A stretch of DNA of 64,000 bases from Anthoceros angustus. Its lineage: Eukaryota > Streptophyta > Anthocerotopsida > Anthocerotales > Anthocerotaceae. The stretch is taken from assembly GCA_010909165.1 (NCBI GenBank), contig VJWM01000108.1, positions 620,001 through 684,000 of the forward strand, read 5' to 3'. Numbering within the stretch: position 1 is the stretch's first letter; every line of letters starts with the position of its first letter. Both the position numbers and the translations under genes were made by a program. Positions 9,465 to 22,600 of this stretch are shown piece after piece. Below the pieces are notes generated by a model. The model saw nothing but the letters and a program-made list of their open reading frames with translations. It made no database searches and had not been told where the DNA came from.

Positions 9465-11800
9465 CTCTATGAACCTGATGATCAGCCAGATGATCTTGCT
9501 GAAGATGCATCAAATGTAGATTTAGATGGACAACCTGTTTCTTTGCCCGAACCTAAACCTGAAGTTTCTCGGGTCCAGCGGGATGCTCTCCGTCGTTCAG
9601 AACGGCATAGACCTCCACCTGCCGACTGGAAAGAGCCTTGTTATACTTCCATTGATTTCCGTCGGTCAGTGGGAGTTTGTATCCCACCACATATCCCACC
9701 TGTATTCCTTGCTGAAGCATTCTCAGGACCAGATAATGACAAATGGATGTTTGTTGTGGATGTCATGTCGTGTGACACTAATTTCTACACTTGGGTTTAG
9801 TGTTTGATTAGCATTAATTAATCTAATTACTTATCTTTAAGTAAGTAATTAGTATTAATTAATCTAAAGTATTTATGTTAATTAAGTGTTGATTATTATT
9901 AATTAAAGATGGTTAGCAATAGCTAAGTGGATAAGCTCAAGTAATATGCTTTGGCATATTACTTGCATATTATAGTATATTCTTAGGTTATTGCCAGATA
10001 CATGACATGCAAATAGGATATCTTAGGAATATGCCGATGCCAAGGGCTAGTATATATGGACCCTTTCACAGAGGACAAGCTCAGATCATAGCTTGTCCTC
10101 TAGATATGCAATGCAAGAGTGTTGTGAGGAGGCCAAAGCTATGACTCCGAGAGCGATGTGTGAGGAATTTGCGTGTTGTTCTCGTGGGGAGAGTGTGTTT
10201 GTGCCACGATGTGCGAGCTACTCTCTCCTATTGTTACTGGTTTGTACCTATATTTGCGTATTAGATTTGTTTTATTTGGTTGTCTGTTGAGGAAGTGCTC
10301 ATATGAATGCAAGTGCTTACCTCGTCCGACATGGACGATGAGTATAATAGCTTGATACAAAATGGTACATGGAAGCTTGTTCCTCGCCCTTCAGGCCGTA
10401 GGCCAATAACCTGCAAGTGGGTATTCAAGCATAAACTGAATGAACCTGGTGAAATTGCCCGTTACAAAGCTCGCTTATGTGCCAGGGGATTCACACAAGT
10501 ACCTGGACTTGAGTTTCACGAGACATTTTCTCGTGTTGTACGTTCTCAGTCCATCCATCTCATGCTTGCTCTTGCTGCCGAATATGATCTGGAATTGCTT
10601 CAGATAAACGTTAAGACGGCTTTCCTCCATGGTATTCTGGAAGAAGAGCTCTATATGGAACAGCCCGAGGGCTACGAAGATCCTGCCCATCCAGATTGGG
10701 TCTGCTAGCTTATTAACTTATATGGCCTAAAACAGAGTGCAAAACGATGGAATGCTCGCTTTGACACTGGCCTTAAGAAACTTGGTTTTCGACAGAGCTC
10801 GGCTGATCCTTCGATATATATCTATGAAGATGGCTCTTTCTGTGTTTTGCTAGCAGTCTACGTTGATGATGCTATTCTTGCTGCAAATCACATTGCATTG
10901 TTAGCTCCTGTCAAGACCATGTTGCGAAGCGAATTTGAGATGACAGATGTTGGTGACTTAAGTTTTGCCTTGATAATCAAGTACTCCGTGTTCGGGCACA
11001 AGGCATGCTCATAATCCACCAGCATAAATATATTTTCGAGATCCTGCATCGTTTTCATATGGCCAATGCTCATCCTGCTTCAACACCAGGTGCTACTGGA
11101 ATGAAACTTACCAGGTCTCACAGTCCGATCACTGCTGCAAATAAGGCTGATATGCAAGATGTTCATTATCGCCATGCCATCGGTAGCCTGATTTTTGTTA
11201 GCAATTGGACGATGCCTAATATCACCTATTATGTCAACACTACTTCCCAGTTTTTGGAGTCTCCTGGACGCAACCACTAGACGGCTGTTAAACGTATATT
11301 TCGGTATCTTAAGGGAACTCATCATCTTGGCCTTTGTTACAAACATACAAGCAGTCCTCTTACCTTACACGGTTTTGCCGATGGGGATTGGGCCTCTGAC
11401 AGCGATTCACATAAGAGTCTTTCTACATACATCTTCCTTCTTGCTTCTGCCACTATTACCTGGAGTTGTAAGAAGTAGTCCAGTATCACCTTGTCAAGCA
11501 CCGAAGCAGAATATAAGTGCCTGATGCTGCTAAAGAAGCTGAATGGGAAAGGTCTTTTCTTAAGTCAGTCAAGGAAGAGCAGTTGTCCCCTACCTCTTTG
11601 TATTGTGACCCTCAGTCGCTCTTGCTCTTGTTGCTCATCCTCGGTTTCACGCCCGGACTAAGCACATTGAGATCTAGCACCATTATGTTAGAGATGCTGC
11701 TGCGAGGGGTATTATCAAACCCCTTTATATGCATACAGAAGCCAACACAGCTAACATCTTAACAAAAACATTGCTGAAGCATAAGCATTATACACATGTG
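9465..11800 (+). pseudogene. Ty1/copia pol (linker, RT, RNase H), degenerate, copy 2 and continuation
   Basis: After the linker and LTR-like insertion the RT reads MDDEYNSLIQNGTWKLVPRP, ARGFTQVPGLEFHETFSRVV, LALAAEYDLELLQINVKTAF, a stop near 10707, LYGLKQSAKRWNARF, then LLAVYVDDAILAAN around 10850-10890 (the YVDD catalytic motif). RNase H follows as STEAEYKCL (about 11500), DAAKEAEWERSFLKSV and CD-like sequence, and the usual ending ANTANILTKTLLKHKH near 11740-11785. Stops and frameshifts are frequent. No integrase or gag precedes it, so this is a 5'-truncated element. Confidence 0.9.
9748..10331. mobile_element. Solo-LTR-like insertion inside copia pol, copy 2
   Basis: Same block as 7811-8397 with the same TG...CA ends and flanking TGGA. 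Its presence at the same position in both tandem units shows the insertion came before the duplication. Confidence 0.65.
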
Positions 11801-12469
11801 TTTGTTTTCTAATCAACGTCAAAAAACACTTGTAACATCATAATTTTTGAAGGGGGTGAATAATCTTGAAGGGGTTTTCTGTAAATAATCTCTGAAGGGG
11901 TTTTGATGGGCCCTAAAACAGCGTTTTTAAGGCATTCCGAAAAACATCTCCGAAAAAAGGGTGTCACCCACTAAAGTTCCAACTTTCCATCCAGAAATAT
12001 TTCTATCGAATGGTGGTCGCAAACTCGAACCTATGGGATTAATGCAAAGTAGGAACGGTAAGGAAGGTTGTTCCTTCCGGGAAGGGACGACTGTAAATTC
12101 AGTTTTTAGAGGAAAATGTGGTTTAGTAAGGACACAACAAAAGCCACAGACAGGGTATTTCCAAAACACAGTAACATCTGGAACCAGACGTACAATATTT
12201 ACTCTGGGACCCCGTGACAAACCATGATTTCAGTTTCACTCATCACCAGAGTTCAATCCTTCGTCATCACTTGGTCCAGATTCTCCAGCATTGTCATCAC
12301 TATCTTGCGCACTTTGACTTCCTTGGTATGAAGCAGCAACTCATGAGCTTATCCCTTATCGCTTTTGTCCACCGTGACACATGTTTCGCTGCTCAACACA
12401 AACCCATAATACAAGAGCCAAAAAATCGCAGGGGGACTAGGAAGAGCGGGTGGCGGAGGACGGACATCA
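11801..12469. other. Intergenic, possible 3' remnant of the copia element
   Basis: Purine-rich GAAGGGGGTG at about 11850 and GAAGGGG repeats to 11900 lie where a copia polypurine tract would be. No LTR pair can be defined and no gene is seen. Confidence 0.4.
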
Positions 12470-12870
12470 GTGGATCACCCAGCAGCAGCCATGGTCGCAA
12501 AGGCAAAGGCGCCAGAATTCAGCATGAGGCAAATGTCCAGGGGGAGAGAGAATGAAGGAGGACTAAGAGGGCATCATGCAGGTGCCTTTGATATCGGCAA
12601 AGGCCAGTGCACAGATGGAGGCCAAGGGGGGACAGTACGTGGGGGGGACGCTGCGGATAACATGGACGCATCCGAGGAGGCAGGTGCTGAAGAGGACGAT
12701 GTGCCTAATTTCGTGCCAGGCACATATCTTGCAGCCTCGGAGGCTGAGAGCATGGACCTACATAGTGGAGCCCCAGTTGAGGCAACGCCACCTGCGATAA
12801 AGGGTGGCGGGCGAAAGAGGAAAAGAGGAGGAGGAGTAGAGGCGCAGGCCGGTGGCGTAGTCCATCGCAC
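12470..12870 (+). other. Hypothetical acidic/basic ORF segment, unidentified
   Basis: One plus-strand frame reads an acidic stretch (NMDASEEAGAEEDDVPNF) and then a basic Arg/Lys cluster (GGGRKRKRGGG). That composition suggests a nuclear protein, for example an accessory protein of the surrounding CACTA-type element. Beyond about 12870 the frame turns Pro/Ser/His-rich, as expected from the complement of the other strand. No family is recognised and the call is weak. Confidence 0.25.
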
Positions 12871-15353
12871 ACAAGTGTGTTTCTTCCCACATGTTCGCTG
12901 GCCCCTCCGTCCTCCACCACCCGACCGCCTCCACACTTTGTTCCCGCTTCTCCAACGATGTCGTCAATCCATCTCGATCCCAACGGCCTCCACCTCCGCA
13001 AACATGGCCGCCACCTTCCGGCCTGCACTCTCCACATCTTCTCCAAGATTTTCTTGCTGCCCACTTGATATACCCCTGCCGCCTCGCCTCCATTCACACC
13101 ATTCCTGTGCACGTACCACTCAACTCTCGTGATCAGGGCACCACAATTTCGGCCCACATCCACACTGCTTCTCCGCCGCCTCCCCTCCTGCATGCTTCGT
13201 GACCGCCTGCCCTGGCCCACTTCACCGCTTACTATTTCATCGCCGCCTTCCACCCTGCCAGCCTCGCCTCCTCCGCCTCCTCCTCCCAAGCCCCTTCCGT
13301 GCCATCTGCATTCCTTCCTAGCCTCCACATCCACGCCGCCACCACGTGCACCACCGCCGCTTCCACCCCTTCCTTCCGTCTAAAGGCCACCATATCGAGG
13401 ATCCATCTCCAATTCAATGTCATTACAAAATGGTCATTTCCTTGTTCTCCTTGCAATGGCCTCCTCCGTGTCTTGTCATACACTCCACCTTACCATTGTA
13501 GGAACTCGCATGTAACCCCCACTATCGCTGACCGCCCACAGAGGTTGCATGGAAATCGCCCCTCTTCAACCTCCCATACTCGCCTCTTCTTCCTGGAAAC
13601 CGCCCATGCCGATTCTCAAACCTCACCACCACCAAAGACGCCTCCCTTTCCCCATGGGTTTGGACCCATCCCCGTTTTTGGCTAGCCTCTTTGCTGCACT
13701 TGCACGATGGCTCAAACTTCCTCCTCTTCAACTCCATCCGAGCCCATGCAAGTGCATCTTCCCACTTTGTCATCCACCATGCTCGGTTTCTTCCCATGTC
13801 CTCCCCTCTACCATTTCCTCTAGCCGGGCAGCCTTCCACACATCGAGAATTGCGTGTCCGCCATCCGCGAGAAGTGTCTTATGCCGGACTTGACCACTGT
13901 GTCTGGAATGCTTGACACGGATTTCACTAACCGTGCTTTCTCTCTTTCTAACGTCCGCCATCTTGCACCCGAGTTCATTCACAACCTTCGTCCTCACCAA
14001 GACTACCAGCCTGCCTTGTCAACTCACGAACAACATCGGAGTCCCCTCCCCCTGCTTCATGTGGTTTTGCATGGCCTCCTGCAGCCATTTCACCCCATGC
14101 TTGTTTATCAAGGCTTTAACAAGTGCATCGTTGTCCACCGCACTCACCGCGCCAGCAGCATCGAGACGCTGCGCGCTATCATCACCGCGGGTTAGAACAC
14201 CACCCCCTTGCACAAATTGATTGCGCCATTCGAGATCAAGTGCTCGGCCGGAGGTTCCACATGTGACTATGTGCCTGCTTGCCCGGCCCTTCTCGATTCC
14301 CACTTTCCCTTCTTGCAATCCGCCACCGCCCGCCCCTCGGTTGCCTCCCTTGTCTCCATGCTTAAACACCGCCAAGATGCGTGCCCTGTGTTACCCGCTT
14401 GTCCACCATGCCCACTCATCCTACCGCAAACTTCGTGCGTGGCACACTTGCCGGCATCACTTGCGTTAAAGCGAGTCCGACAACCAACCTCATCCGACGT
14501 AAATAGCTCCTCCTCTATTTCGCTCAATTCTGCACGCAATGCTCCAACTCCGCATCCGTCGGCCGGAGGTTCCACATCTCGACGCCAAAATCAACTCCTG
14601 CTCAGCAGCCATCTCGCCCGCCTACCTACCGACCGCTGGCGATGAGGAGGCCGCTTCTTGGTCGCCGATGTCCGAATGAGGCACTGCGGTGGATGAGCGA
14701 GATACCCGAGGCCGCTTTGCCCCCATCCTCCCCACCCGATACGGTCCATCGTCGTCGCGTGCGTGCGCCCCTTGGTGTTCGCTTTACTCTCCGCCTTCCA
14801 GCCATACAACCGGTTGTCCACCGCCTTCGTTCCATCTTTGAAGGCAATGGCTTCCTCTCGGTGAAAGGAGCGTGCCATGAGTCCCTACTGTCGCATTCAA
14901 GACTCCATTTTGAAAAAGCTTGTTTGCAAAGGCCGGTGGTCATTTATCGCTCGGCCGGACCAGCGCTGCACTTGCTACTTGCCCATAATCACAACAGTTT
15001 TCTGAGCACAACCTCGACAGTCTGGGGAGCAATATTCATGTCCCATTGGTTACGTTGTGCGTTACTCGTGATGTAATATATTGCCCAAATGGCGCACCGC
15101 TCTCAATGCGCCCATTACTCCATTTCAACATTAATCATCGTCTTCCACTGACCATTCCCACACGTCACTTGGGTATTGGCACATTCTGCAATTGGATAAT
15201 GTGCTTGTTTGTTTGGAAATACTTTAATGCCCACTTGGCATGCTGGTTCTGCCCCCATCCGTCACTCAAACGACATGCCACAATCTATGTGCGCCAGCAT
15301 GGGTTCCTCCTCTCCATCCCTCGGAGTAGGCACGCCAAGGCCCACCGCTTTTC
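12871..15353 (-). other. Degenerate, C-rich plus strand; probable minus-strand transposon coding debris
   Basis: The plus strand is C-rich with CCTCC and CACC runs. Short minus-strand stretches look protein-like, for example KHGVKWLQEAMQNHMKQG near 14060-14110 and EEMVEGRTWEETEHGG near 13770-13830, but stops and frame changes break them. The string TTCCACATGTGACTATGTGC occurs at about 14257, 15712 and 16634, tying this stretch to the CACTA transposase region. No complete gene can be given. Confidence 0.35.
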
Positions 15354-16300
15354 CATCGCCTCCGGATGCATCATGCATCGAGTTACCGCGATGGCCACAC
15401 AAATGGACCATCGATGGAGTGCACCGCATACCGGAAACCTTCTCGATTCACAAACTGTACGACTTCCGCAATGATGGCCTTGTCCCTCCTGGCCGACACT
15501 CATACCATCAAACCTTCAACAAAATTGGTTTATACTCCTCCGAGAACTGCATCCGCAGTATTTGCTCTATGTGGCCGTAGAAGACGCGCTCCTCTTCAGG
15601 TTCCCCGATAGCCCCTTTCCCACTCATGATAAACTTTGCGCACACTGCACTATCCTTTGTACTCCGGCGCCGTTTGTCTGCCTCCGCTGTTCTGAGGTGG
15701 CTGCCTTTGTTCCACATGTGACTATGTGCCAATGCTTGCAACGCAGGGCCATCCATGATAGCCCTCACTGGGTCATAGCAGATGCCCCTCCCAAGCGCTC
15801 ACCGCCCTTCTTCTGCACCCACCTCTTGAAACTTCGCTGCTCCTCATGTGCACCGTACATCCTCACCTCTTCGTCAGACATGTCCAAAACGGCTGCATCA
15901 CCTTCGTGATACACATAAGTATGGGCTGGCGCACCTCAACGGCATCCATTGTGTGCGACCGACACCCAACTTTTCTCCCACACGGTCCTCGGGACTCCAT
16001 GATCCACCGACGTGACCATAGTAACGCGAGGAATGACATGCAAATGCATACTCTCCTCTCTCATATACCCCACGGCTATATCGGACTGGCCTACACCCGC
16101 TCTGGATCCTAAGTATCTCTCCACCGGTACATCCACCGTGTGCACTGGCCCAATGCGACCACCTCGTCCACTAAATGTATTATGAGGTGGGTTGATATAT
16201 CAAAGACCTTTGGAGGAATTGCTTTTCCAGAGCACATCACCCTGACCTCTTCTCGTTGTGCTTGAATTTCATGGCCTAGATTGTCCACTGGCAAATCCAT
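15354..16300. repeat. 0.95-kb tandem duplication of the transposase 3' part, copy A
   Basis: Starts CATCGCCTCCGGATGCAT and runs directly into copy B, which starts with the same string. On the minus strand it encodes a second, worse-preserved DUF4218 end (VFDISTHLIIHLVDEVVALG at about 16150-16210). The copies differ by many small indels. Confidence 0.85.
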
Positions 16301-17252
16301 CCATCGCCTCCGGATGCATGCATCGAGTTACCGCGATGGCCACACAAATGGACCATCGATGGAGTGCACCGCAAAACCTTCTCGATTCACAAGGTCAAAC
16401 CCGTGTCGACTTCGCAGATGGCCTTGTCCCTCCCGGCCGACACTGCACCATCAACCTTCAATCTGGATTATACTCCTCGAGAATCGCATCCGCAGATTTG
16501 CTCTATGTGGCCGTAGAAGACGCGCTCCTCTTGAGCTCCCGGCAGCCCTGTCCACCCATGATAAACTTTGCGCACTCACTATCTTTTGTGCTCCGCCGCT
16601 TGTCCGCCTCCGCTGCTCGAGGTGGCTGCCTTTGTTCCACATGTGACTATGTGCTGCTTGCAACGCAGGCCATCCATTATAGCCCTCACTGTGGTCATAG
16701 CAGGATGCCCCTCCCAAGCGCCACCGCCCTTCTTCTGCACCCACCTCTTGAAACTTTCGTTCCTCATGTGCACCGTACATCCTCACCTCTTCGTCGTACA
16801 TGTCCAAAAGCAGCTGCATCACCTTCGTGTGATACAACACATAAGTATGGGCTGGCGCACCTCAACGGCATCCATTGCACGACGACACCCAACTTTTCTC
16901 CCACACGGTCCAGACTCCATGATCCACCGACGTGACCATAGTAACGCCGGAGGAATGACATGCCGAAATGCATACTCTCCTCTCTCATATACCCCACGGC
17001 TATACTGGACTCTGGCTCGCGCTGGCGCACTGTCCGCTTTCTGGATCCTAAGTATCTCTCCACCGGGTACATCCACCTAGTGTGCACGGGGCCCAATGCA
17101 GCCACCTCGTCCACTAAATGTATTATGAGGTGGGTTGATATATCAAAGAACTTTGGAGGGAATTGCTTTTCCATAGAGCACATCACCCGCACAGCCTCTT
17201 CTCGGTGTGCTTGAATTTCATGGCCCGGTATTGTCCGCTGGCAAATCCATCT
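16301..17252. repeat. 0.95-kb tandem duplication of the transposase 3' part, copy B
   Basis: Direct neighbour of copy A with the same order. It ends at TGGCAAATCCATC, after which the transposase continues upstream on the minus strand. It holds the better DUF4218 copy. Confidence 0.85.
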
Positions 17253-19148
17253 GTACAGCCGGCCCAATTTCACAACCGCCTTGTACACCTCTGGGTCTAT
17301 GCACTCAAGGACGATGGGAAGATGATTTCCGGCATGATGTGCGCCATGGCACTTCAAGCCCACTTTGCCCCCTCTAATTTCGCTCCTATGTTAGACCCAT
17401 AGCCTGGGCAGCTTTATGCGTTTAATTCTCTATGACTTGACGGAGGTCGCCTTTCGCCAAAACGTAAGACGCCTCGGGGCAATGGCCTCTCCACCGCCAC
17501 AACCACCTTTTCCCTCCATTGGCTTCCATGTCCATCCTTGATGCTAGGTCGCCTCGCTCCCGTCAAAGTGTGCCATATGGCCTCGCATTGTTCTTTTCCA
17601 CGCATGACATCCTTTGGCGCCATCACAAGAAGGTGACGCCAATATGGGAGCACCCTAAACAGAGAAGACATCCGCGTTCCAAAATTTCCTCATTGCGGAT
17701 CTCGGCGGTGGCGCACCTTCTCTGCGTACCATATCATCACCACATCATCAAACGCTGGTGGTGGGGACGGAGTTCCGCCGTCCATCGTACTCACCCATGT
17801 CTTCCCACCGTCCGCTATCGCCTTCGCAACCACCTCTGCCAACATAAACTGCTTTTTAATTGATGAGAATAGCGGAATCCAGTCCACCAAGAATCCACAC
17901 ACGCCGGGTCCCTTTCACTTGCAATCCGATCGGTGCCCAACCCCCAACTCGGTAATGACGCTCAACACCGCACCTAAAATGCCTCCTAGGATCGCTCACC
18001 CAGATTGAAAAGTCTTCCATGTCCACCCCTCTCCACAACTCTTCCGGTTCTTCTACCGGGCGCCATATAAACATCAAAATTTTTACCATGCCCGGTCTGG
18101 TACAATGAGAGGCATGATGACATGGGCGTCCTTTGTGCAAGCCAGGAGGCATGTTGTGAACGAATAGCATAAGCGGCCATATGGACGTGTTGATGCACTG
18201 CGGGTGGGGACGGAGTTCCGTCCATCGTACTCACCCATGTCTTCCCACCGTCCGCTATCGCCTTCGGGCAACCACCTCTTGCCAACATAAACCGCTTTTT
18301 AATTGATGAGAATAGCGGAATCCAGTCCACCAAGAATCCACACACGCCCGGGTCCCTTTCACTTGCAATCCGTGGTGCCCAACCACAGGTAGTCGGCAAT
18401 GACGTTCAGCACCGCTGCTCGCACCCTAAAATGCCTCCTAGGATCGTTCACCGGTATTGAAAAGTCTTCCATGTCCACCCCTCTCCACAACTCTTCCAGT
18501 TCTTCTACCAGGGGCGCCATATAAACATCAAAATTTTTTACCATGCCCGGTCCTGGTACAATGAGAGGCATGATGACATGGGCGTCCTTTGTGCAAGCCC
18601 AGGGAGGCATGTTGTGAACGAATAGCATAACTGGCCATATGGACGTGTTGACAGACCTGTGACCAAAGGGGTTGAAGCCGTGCATAATGCCAACCTCAAG
18701 TTGCGAGGTTCATCCTCGAACCCTTCAACCGCATCAAATACTCTCCATGTTGGGGTGTCTCGCCATCATGGACATGTCCCCATTCTCGCTTTGCCTCCCG
18801 ACATACCAAGTCATCATCGTGCTATTTCCAGATTCAACATGCGTTTCAATCGCGTCTTGAGGAAATGCCGAGGACCTTATGGGAACAAACATCTCGCTCA
18901 TCAAACCCTTCCTTGTACAGGCGTACACATCGAGGGCAATGGACGCCCCGCGTACTCACCGAATAGAATACAATCTTTTCACAAGCATGGATTTTCACGT
19001 ATCTTGGCCCAAACATGTGCAACATCGACTTTGCCTCGCATACATGTCCTTGACTTGTTCGAACAAAAATATCCACACTTAAGAGCTTTAAAAGTGTTGT
19101 CACAGTGACGTCACTGATGTCATACATGGTTTGCCACGACAAGAACAC
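16764..19148 (-). pseudogene. CACTA/En-Spm transposase (Transposase_21 plus DUF4218), degenerate
   Basis: Read from 19148 downwards. First comes EAKSMLHMFGPRYVKIHACE, like the N-terminal part of TNP2/TNPD transposases. Next is RHPNMES...FDAVEGF.DEPRNLRL (about 18690-18800), then GFNPFGHRS.NTSIWPVML and MPLIVPGPGMVKNFDVYMAP (18520-18680), the core of Transposase_21. LPYWRHLL...DVM follows near 17590-17660. DUF4218 is at about 16950-17360: LPIVLECIDPEVYKAV, FPPKFFDISTHLIIHLVDEV, RWMYPVERYLGS and SIAVGYMREESMHF. These match the cut-and-paste transposase of CACTA elements. Frameshifts and a 0.44-kb internal tandem duplication (17758-18655) rule out an intact gene. The domain order is as in the family, so this is one element's transposase. 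Confidence 0.85.
17758..18655. repeat. 0.44-kb tandem duplication inside the transposase (two copies)
   Basis: GTGGGGACGGAGTTCCG begins both the block at about 17758-18200 and the one at about 18205-18655. Each ends in GAATAGCATAA..GGCCATATGG. The minus strand of each copy contains the DFSI...DPRRHFR and KTWVSTMDG segments. Confidence 0.85.
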
Positions 19149-19409
19149 AGGTTGCGCTTAGCTGCTTTCGATTGGACTTCCTCTTCAATGTGGTATAACG
19201 CGTTCGCCCGCAAAGGCACCGTCTGGACTCCATCCCCGCGCCCATCGCAACATCCGTGGCTTCCAAAGAACTCGCCCACTGTGCACTTGTGCATATCATC
19301 ACCTCCGAACCTCATCCATACTTTCGTCGTCGGAACTACTAGTGTGGTCGGTAGGATGGCCACCGTTCCCTCTGCCGACCCATCGAGCCGTATCCGAATC
19401 CTGGGTGGG

Positions 19410-19651
19410 GAGACGCCAAGACGCCGCTCTTCTATGCCGCGTGTCTCGCCGACCGCAAAAGCCACCTTAAAGCTAGAATTGGAGTGCATTTGCTGGCCAT
19501 TGATGCGAGAGAACTCCACGCGGAGGTGCGGAGACGCCAAGACGCCGCTCTTCTATGCCGCGTGTCTCGCCGACCGCAAAAGCCACCTTAAAGCTAGAAT
19601 TGGAGTGCATTTGCTGGCCATTGATGCGAGAGAACTCACAGCGGAGTGCCG
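19410..19651. repeat. 121-bp tandem direct repeat, two copies
   Basis: GAGACGCCAAGACGCCGCTC starts at 19410 and again at 19531. The copies are almost identical up to GAGAGAACTC. They lie upstream of the transposase on its coding strand. Confidence 0.95.
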
Positions 19652-22600
19652 GGCGCAGATAAAGGAATTCTTGAAATGTGCGGAATACGAGCTCGCGAGC
19701 TCGCGACAGGCGGGACAATACATGTACACCGTGACCGCATTTCGTGGCATCCTCCCTGTGGTCGTGATCCGTAGGCACGGCAACCACAAAGAGCAAAGGT
19801 GGTACATCCGTATCCGAACGCCCGTCCCCACCGTGTGCTATCATGACTTCATGACCCATAAACATGCATACACGTAGGACCGGAACGCTTGCGTAAACCA
19901 TGGACGGAAGCACAAACGCCACCGCTTATGGAGATCCCGCGTCGTGATGACACCTGGGTAAGTCGACCGACGATCGGGGCAAAGTACGCCGAGCGATGCA
20001 CGCAGCAGATCGGGCGGACAAGAACCTCGCGCCGGACATGAGCAACAAAATTTGCGCGACCGAGCCACCACCGCCTTCCAATCCCAACTCGGGCGACGAG
20101 AGCACGGTTGGCGAGCACGCCATCGGATGCACGCAATGTTCGCGGTCGCCGCAAGCCAGCGGCGTGGAAGCTGCCGGCGTTATGTCAAGCGTAGCCGACT
20201 CTCCGACGGGCCGGAGATTGGGCGTAGTGTGGGTGACACCGCAATGGAAAGGGAGGATCTGCGCTGGCTAGCTGGTGGCACCAACGGTCGGGATGGTTGA
20301 CACGCGTCCATTGCATTTGGGGATGCGTGTTTTGATTTAAAGTTGATTACACACAATCCGCAAAGTTCGACAACGGCCTTGATCGTCCTAAGCTTGCAAG
20401 CATGCGAGAACAAAGCGTTCGGGAGGAGGCGCCTTCCCCTTGGTGTAAACAACCTCCTTCATGTCCACTGCTCACGGCAAGGAATAGTGTTGAGCTCATT
20501 GTCTCAAAGTCTCAGACACCCATGTTGCGGCGCCATTCGTGGCATCAACCCAAGGCCGCAGAGTGCTCCATGCTCTCGTCCAACGCATCCCAATTCCATT
20601 CTGAAGTGTGTAGCTTGACGTGGCCACGGACGTGAAGCCCCACATCGGCAGCTTGTTCTATCCAAAAACAGCGACTCAATTTCGCAGAACCTCCTCCTTG
20701 GATCGTGGCCTCTGCAGAATTGTAGCTCCGAATGCGGTTCGCCTCTTCTTCCCATGGAGGAAATGTGGCTTGACCGGCTGGCACTCCGTCAGCGCCCGGA
20801 TGCCGCCGCCGCGATTGCTCCTCCACTTTCCTCTTGCCCTTCGCATCACCCGGGCCGGATCGGTCCCTCACGGGAGGGTGGCGTGTACATCCGCCTTACC
20901 CTTCTCTCTCAATCTCCCTTTCGCCTTCAACTTCCGAGGCTTGCCACCGCAATCCTTGCCAATTCTTCCATCGAGGTATGCAATGGACCGAATCTAGAGA
21001 ATGCCTTGTGCATCTAGGAGGAGAAGGCAAGAGCACCAATCACCATACTTTGTTTATTACGCGTGACTCGGAAGGGCGTGCAGCGGTGACTTGTCATGTC
21101 CGTCATGATGGGCACCAAACCATACCCATCCATTCCGCCAAGCGCATGTGATGGTCATCGAGTTTTATTGGGTGACATGAGAAGTACACGTAGTGATCAA
21201 AGAAGAAGGACTTTCCCATCCCAACGTTTAATTACGGTAATCATATACCCCACATTGTGAGGTATAAACCGTCCCTAGTCACACGACGACCGCCGTGATC
21301 CGTAGACGAAGAGCCAAGGCGGCGGCACTCCATACCAGGTCCTTGATGGCCGACAAGAGGAGAGCAACCTCCGTCCATCATCCTTGATGGCCATCGCCAT
21401 TGATGGAACCGCAGCCTCGTCCTTGATGGCATCGCTTGCTTCCAGCACAGCAACAACGATGTGCAAACACTTCGCAATGATCCACAAATGACAGGTGAGG
21501 CGGAATGTTGCAAATGCGATTCCACAACACTTCACACCGCAGTATGAACTTGTAGGTTGGAGAAAAGGGCCAAACAAAAGTGTTCACATGCGGCGCGCCC
21601 CCAATCCATACTGCATGCGGTCACCAACACCATGCCCGCACTGTAGAAGGAACCACCTCGCCACCGAACGGCAAGACGTGAGGATAGCAAGAGGAGACAG
21701 CCCACGCCGTGAAGGCGGGACACCGCCCCAACATTCCCATATGATCCTTGATGGCCATCGATGATTTCCGTTTTGAAGATGGAGACATGGCAGTCATGCA
21801 CACGCCTCGTCCGCGAGCTACCGGATACCCCACGGTGGTTTCGACTAAGCTCGCATACTTGAACATGTCCATAGATGGCACAAGGTAGAGCGAGGAGGCG
21901 TGTTTCACTGGAAGACAAGCTCGCCTCGATGCGAAGATGACCAAAACAAAGGTAGTAGCGAAGCGAGGGCAAGGTGGTGACATTTAAAGCGGAACACCAC
22001 CACCTTAGGCAGCCTCTTGTCCACCGTGCCACATCGGGTTGCGGATGAGAGGATCTTGAATTTCAGCCGTTCCTTACATGTGAGAAAAGGAGACATGGCA
22101 GTCACGGCGTCATCAATGGATTGGCGGTAAATTCATGGAGGGTGGGGTGGGGCGGGCAAAGAGGAGCGGAACACGAAGGTAGATGTCATGTCTCCCAAGG
22201 TCTGGAAATCCTTTGCGACAGTGACGCCAAAGTGACGCCGAGCTGGCCACCGGCGCCTCCCAAGTGTGAATACACGTGCTCGCCATGTGACGCTTTGATT
22301 GGTGGATGCACACGGAGTCTCGAGCGATGCACATCATTATATGGGAGAACGGAATTGGCATATATATGGCAAATTCACATACGGACGGTCCTTCATTCAT
22401 GGCATAATGAATGGGGCATTTAGTTTGCTTGAATGGCTCTCACGTGCCACCCACCGTCCTTGCACAATGGTGTAGAAGAAGGATAATAAACAGAGAACGG
22501 GCGTCTGCCATTCACACGACCTTGACATGGCATGTTTTCTACCATGCCCGGCTTTTCAAATATTAAATGGCTTCACCACACCTTTCTTGGACAACGGTGG

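Larger units (their letters stand above)
8794..10735. repeat. 1.94-kb direct tandem duplication, copy 2
   Basis: Same order of components as copy 1. At its 3' end the copia reading continues without a break past ATGGCCTAAAACAG into the rest of RT. The second copy therefore keeps the original right-hand continuation, and the first copy ends at the duplication junction. Confidence 0.9.

Noticed and set aside
13299-13685. C-rich plus-strand ORFs at 12.9-15 kb as host genes
   Set aside because: Pro/Ser/His-rich low-complexity frames without domains; the protein-like signal is on the opposite strand and fragmentary.
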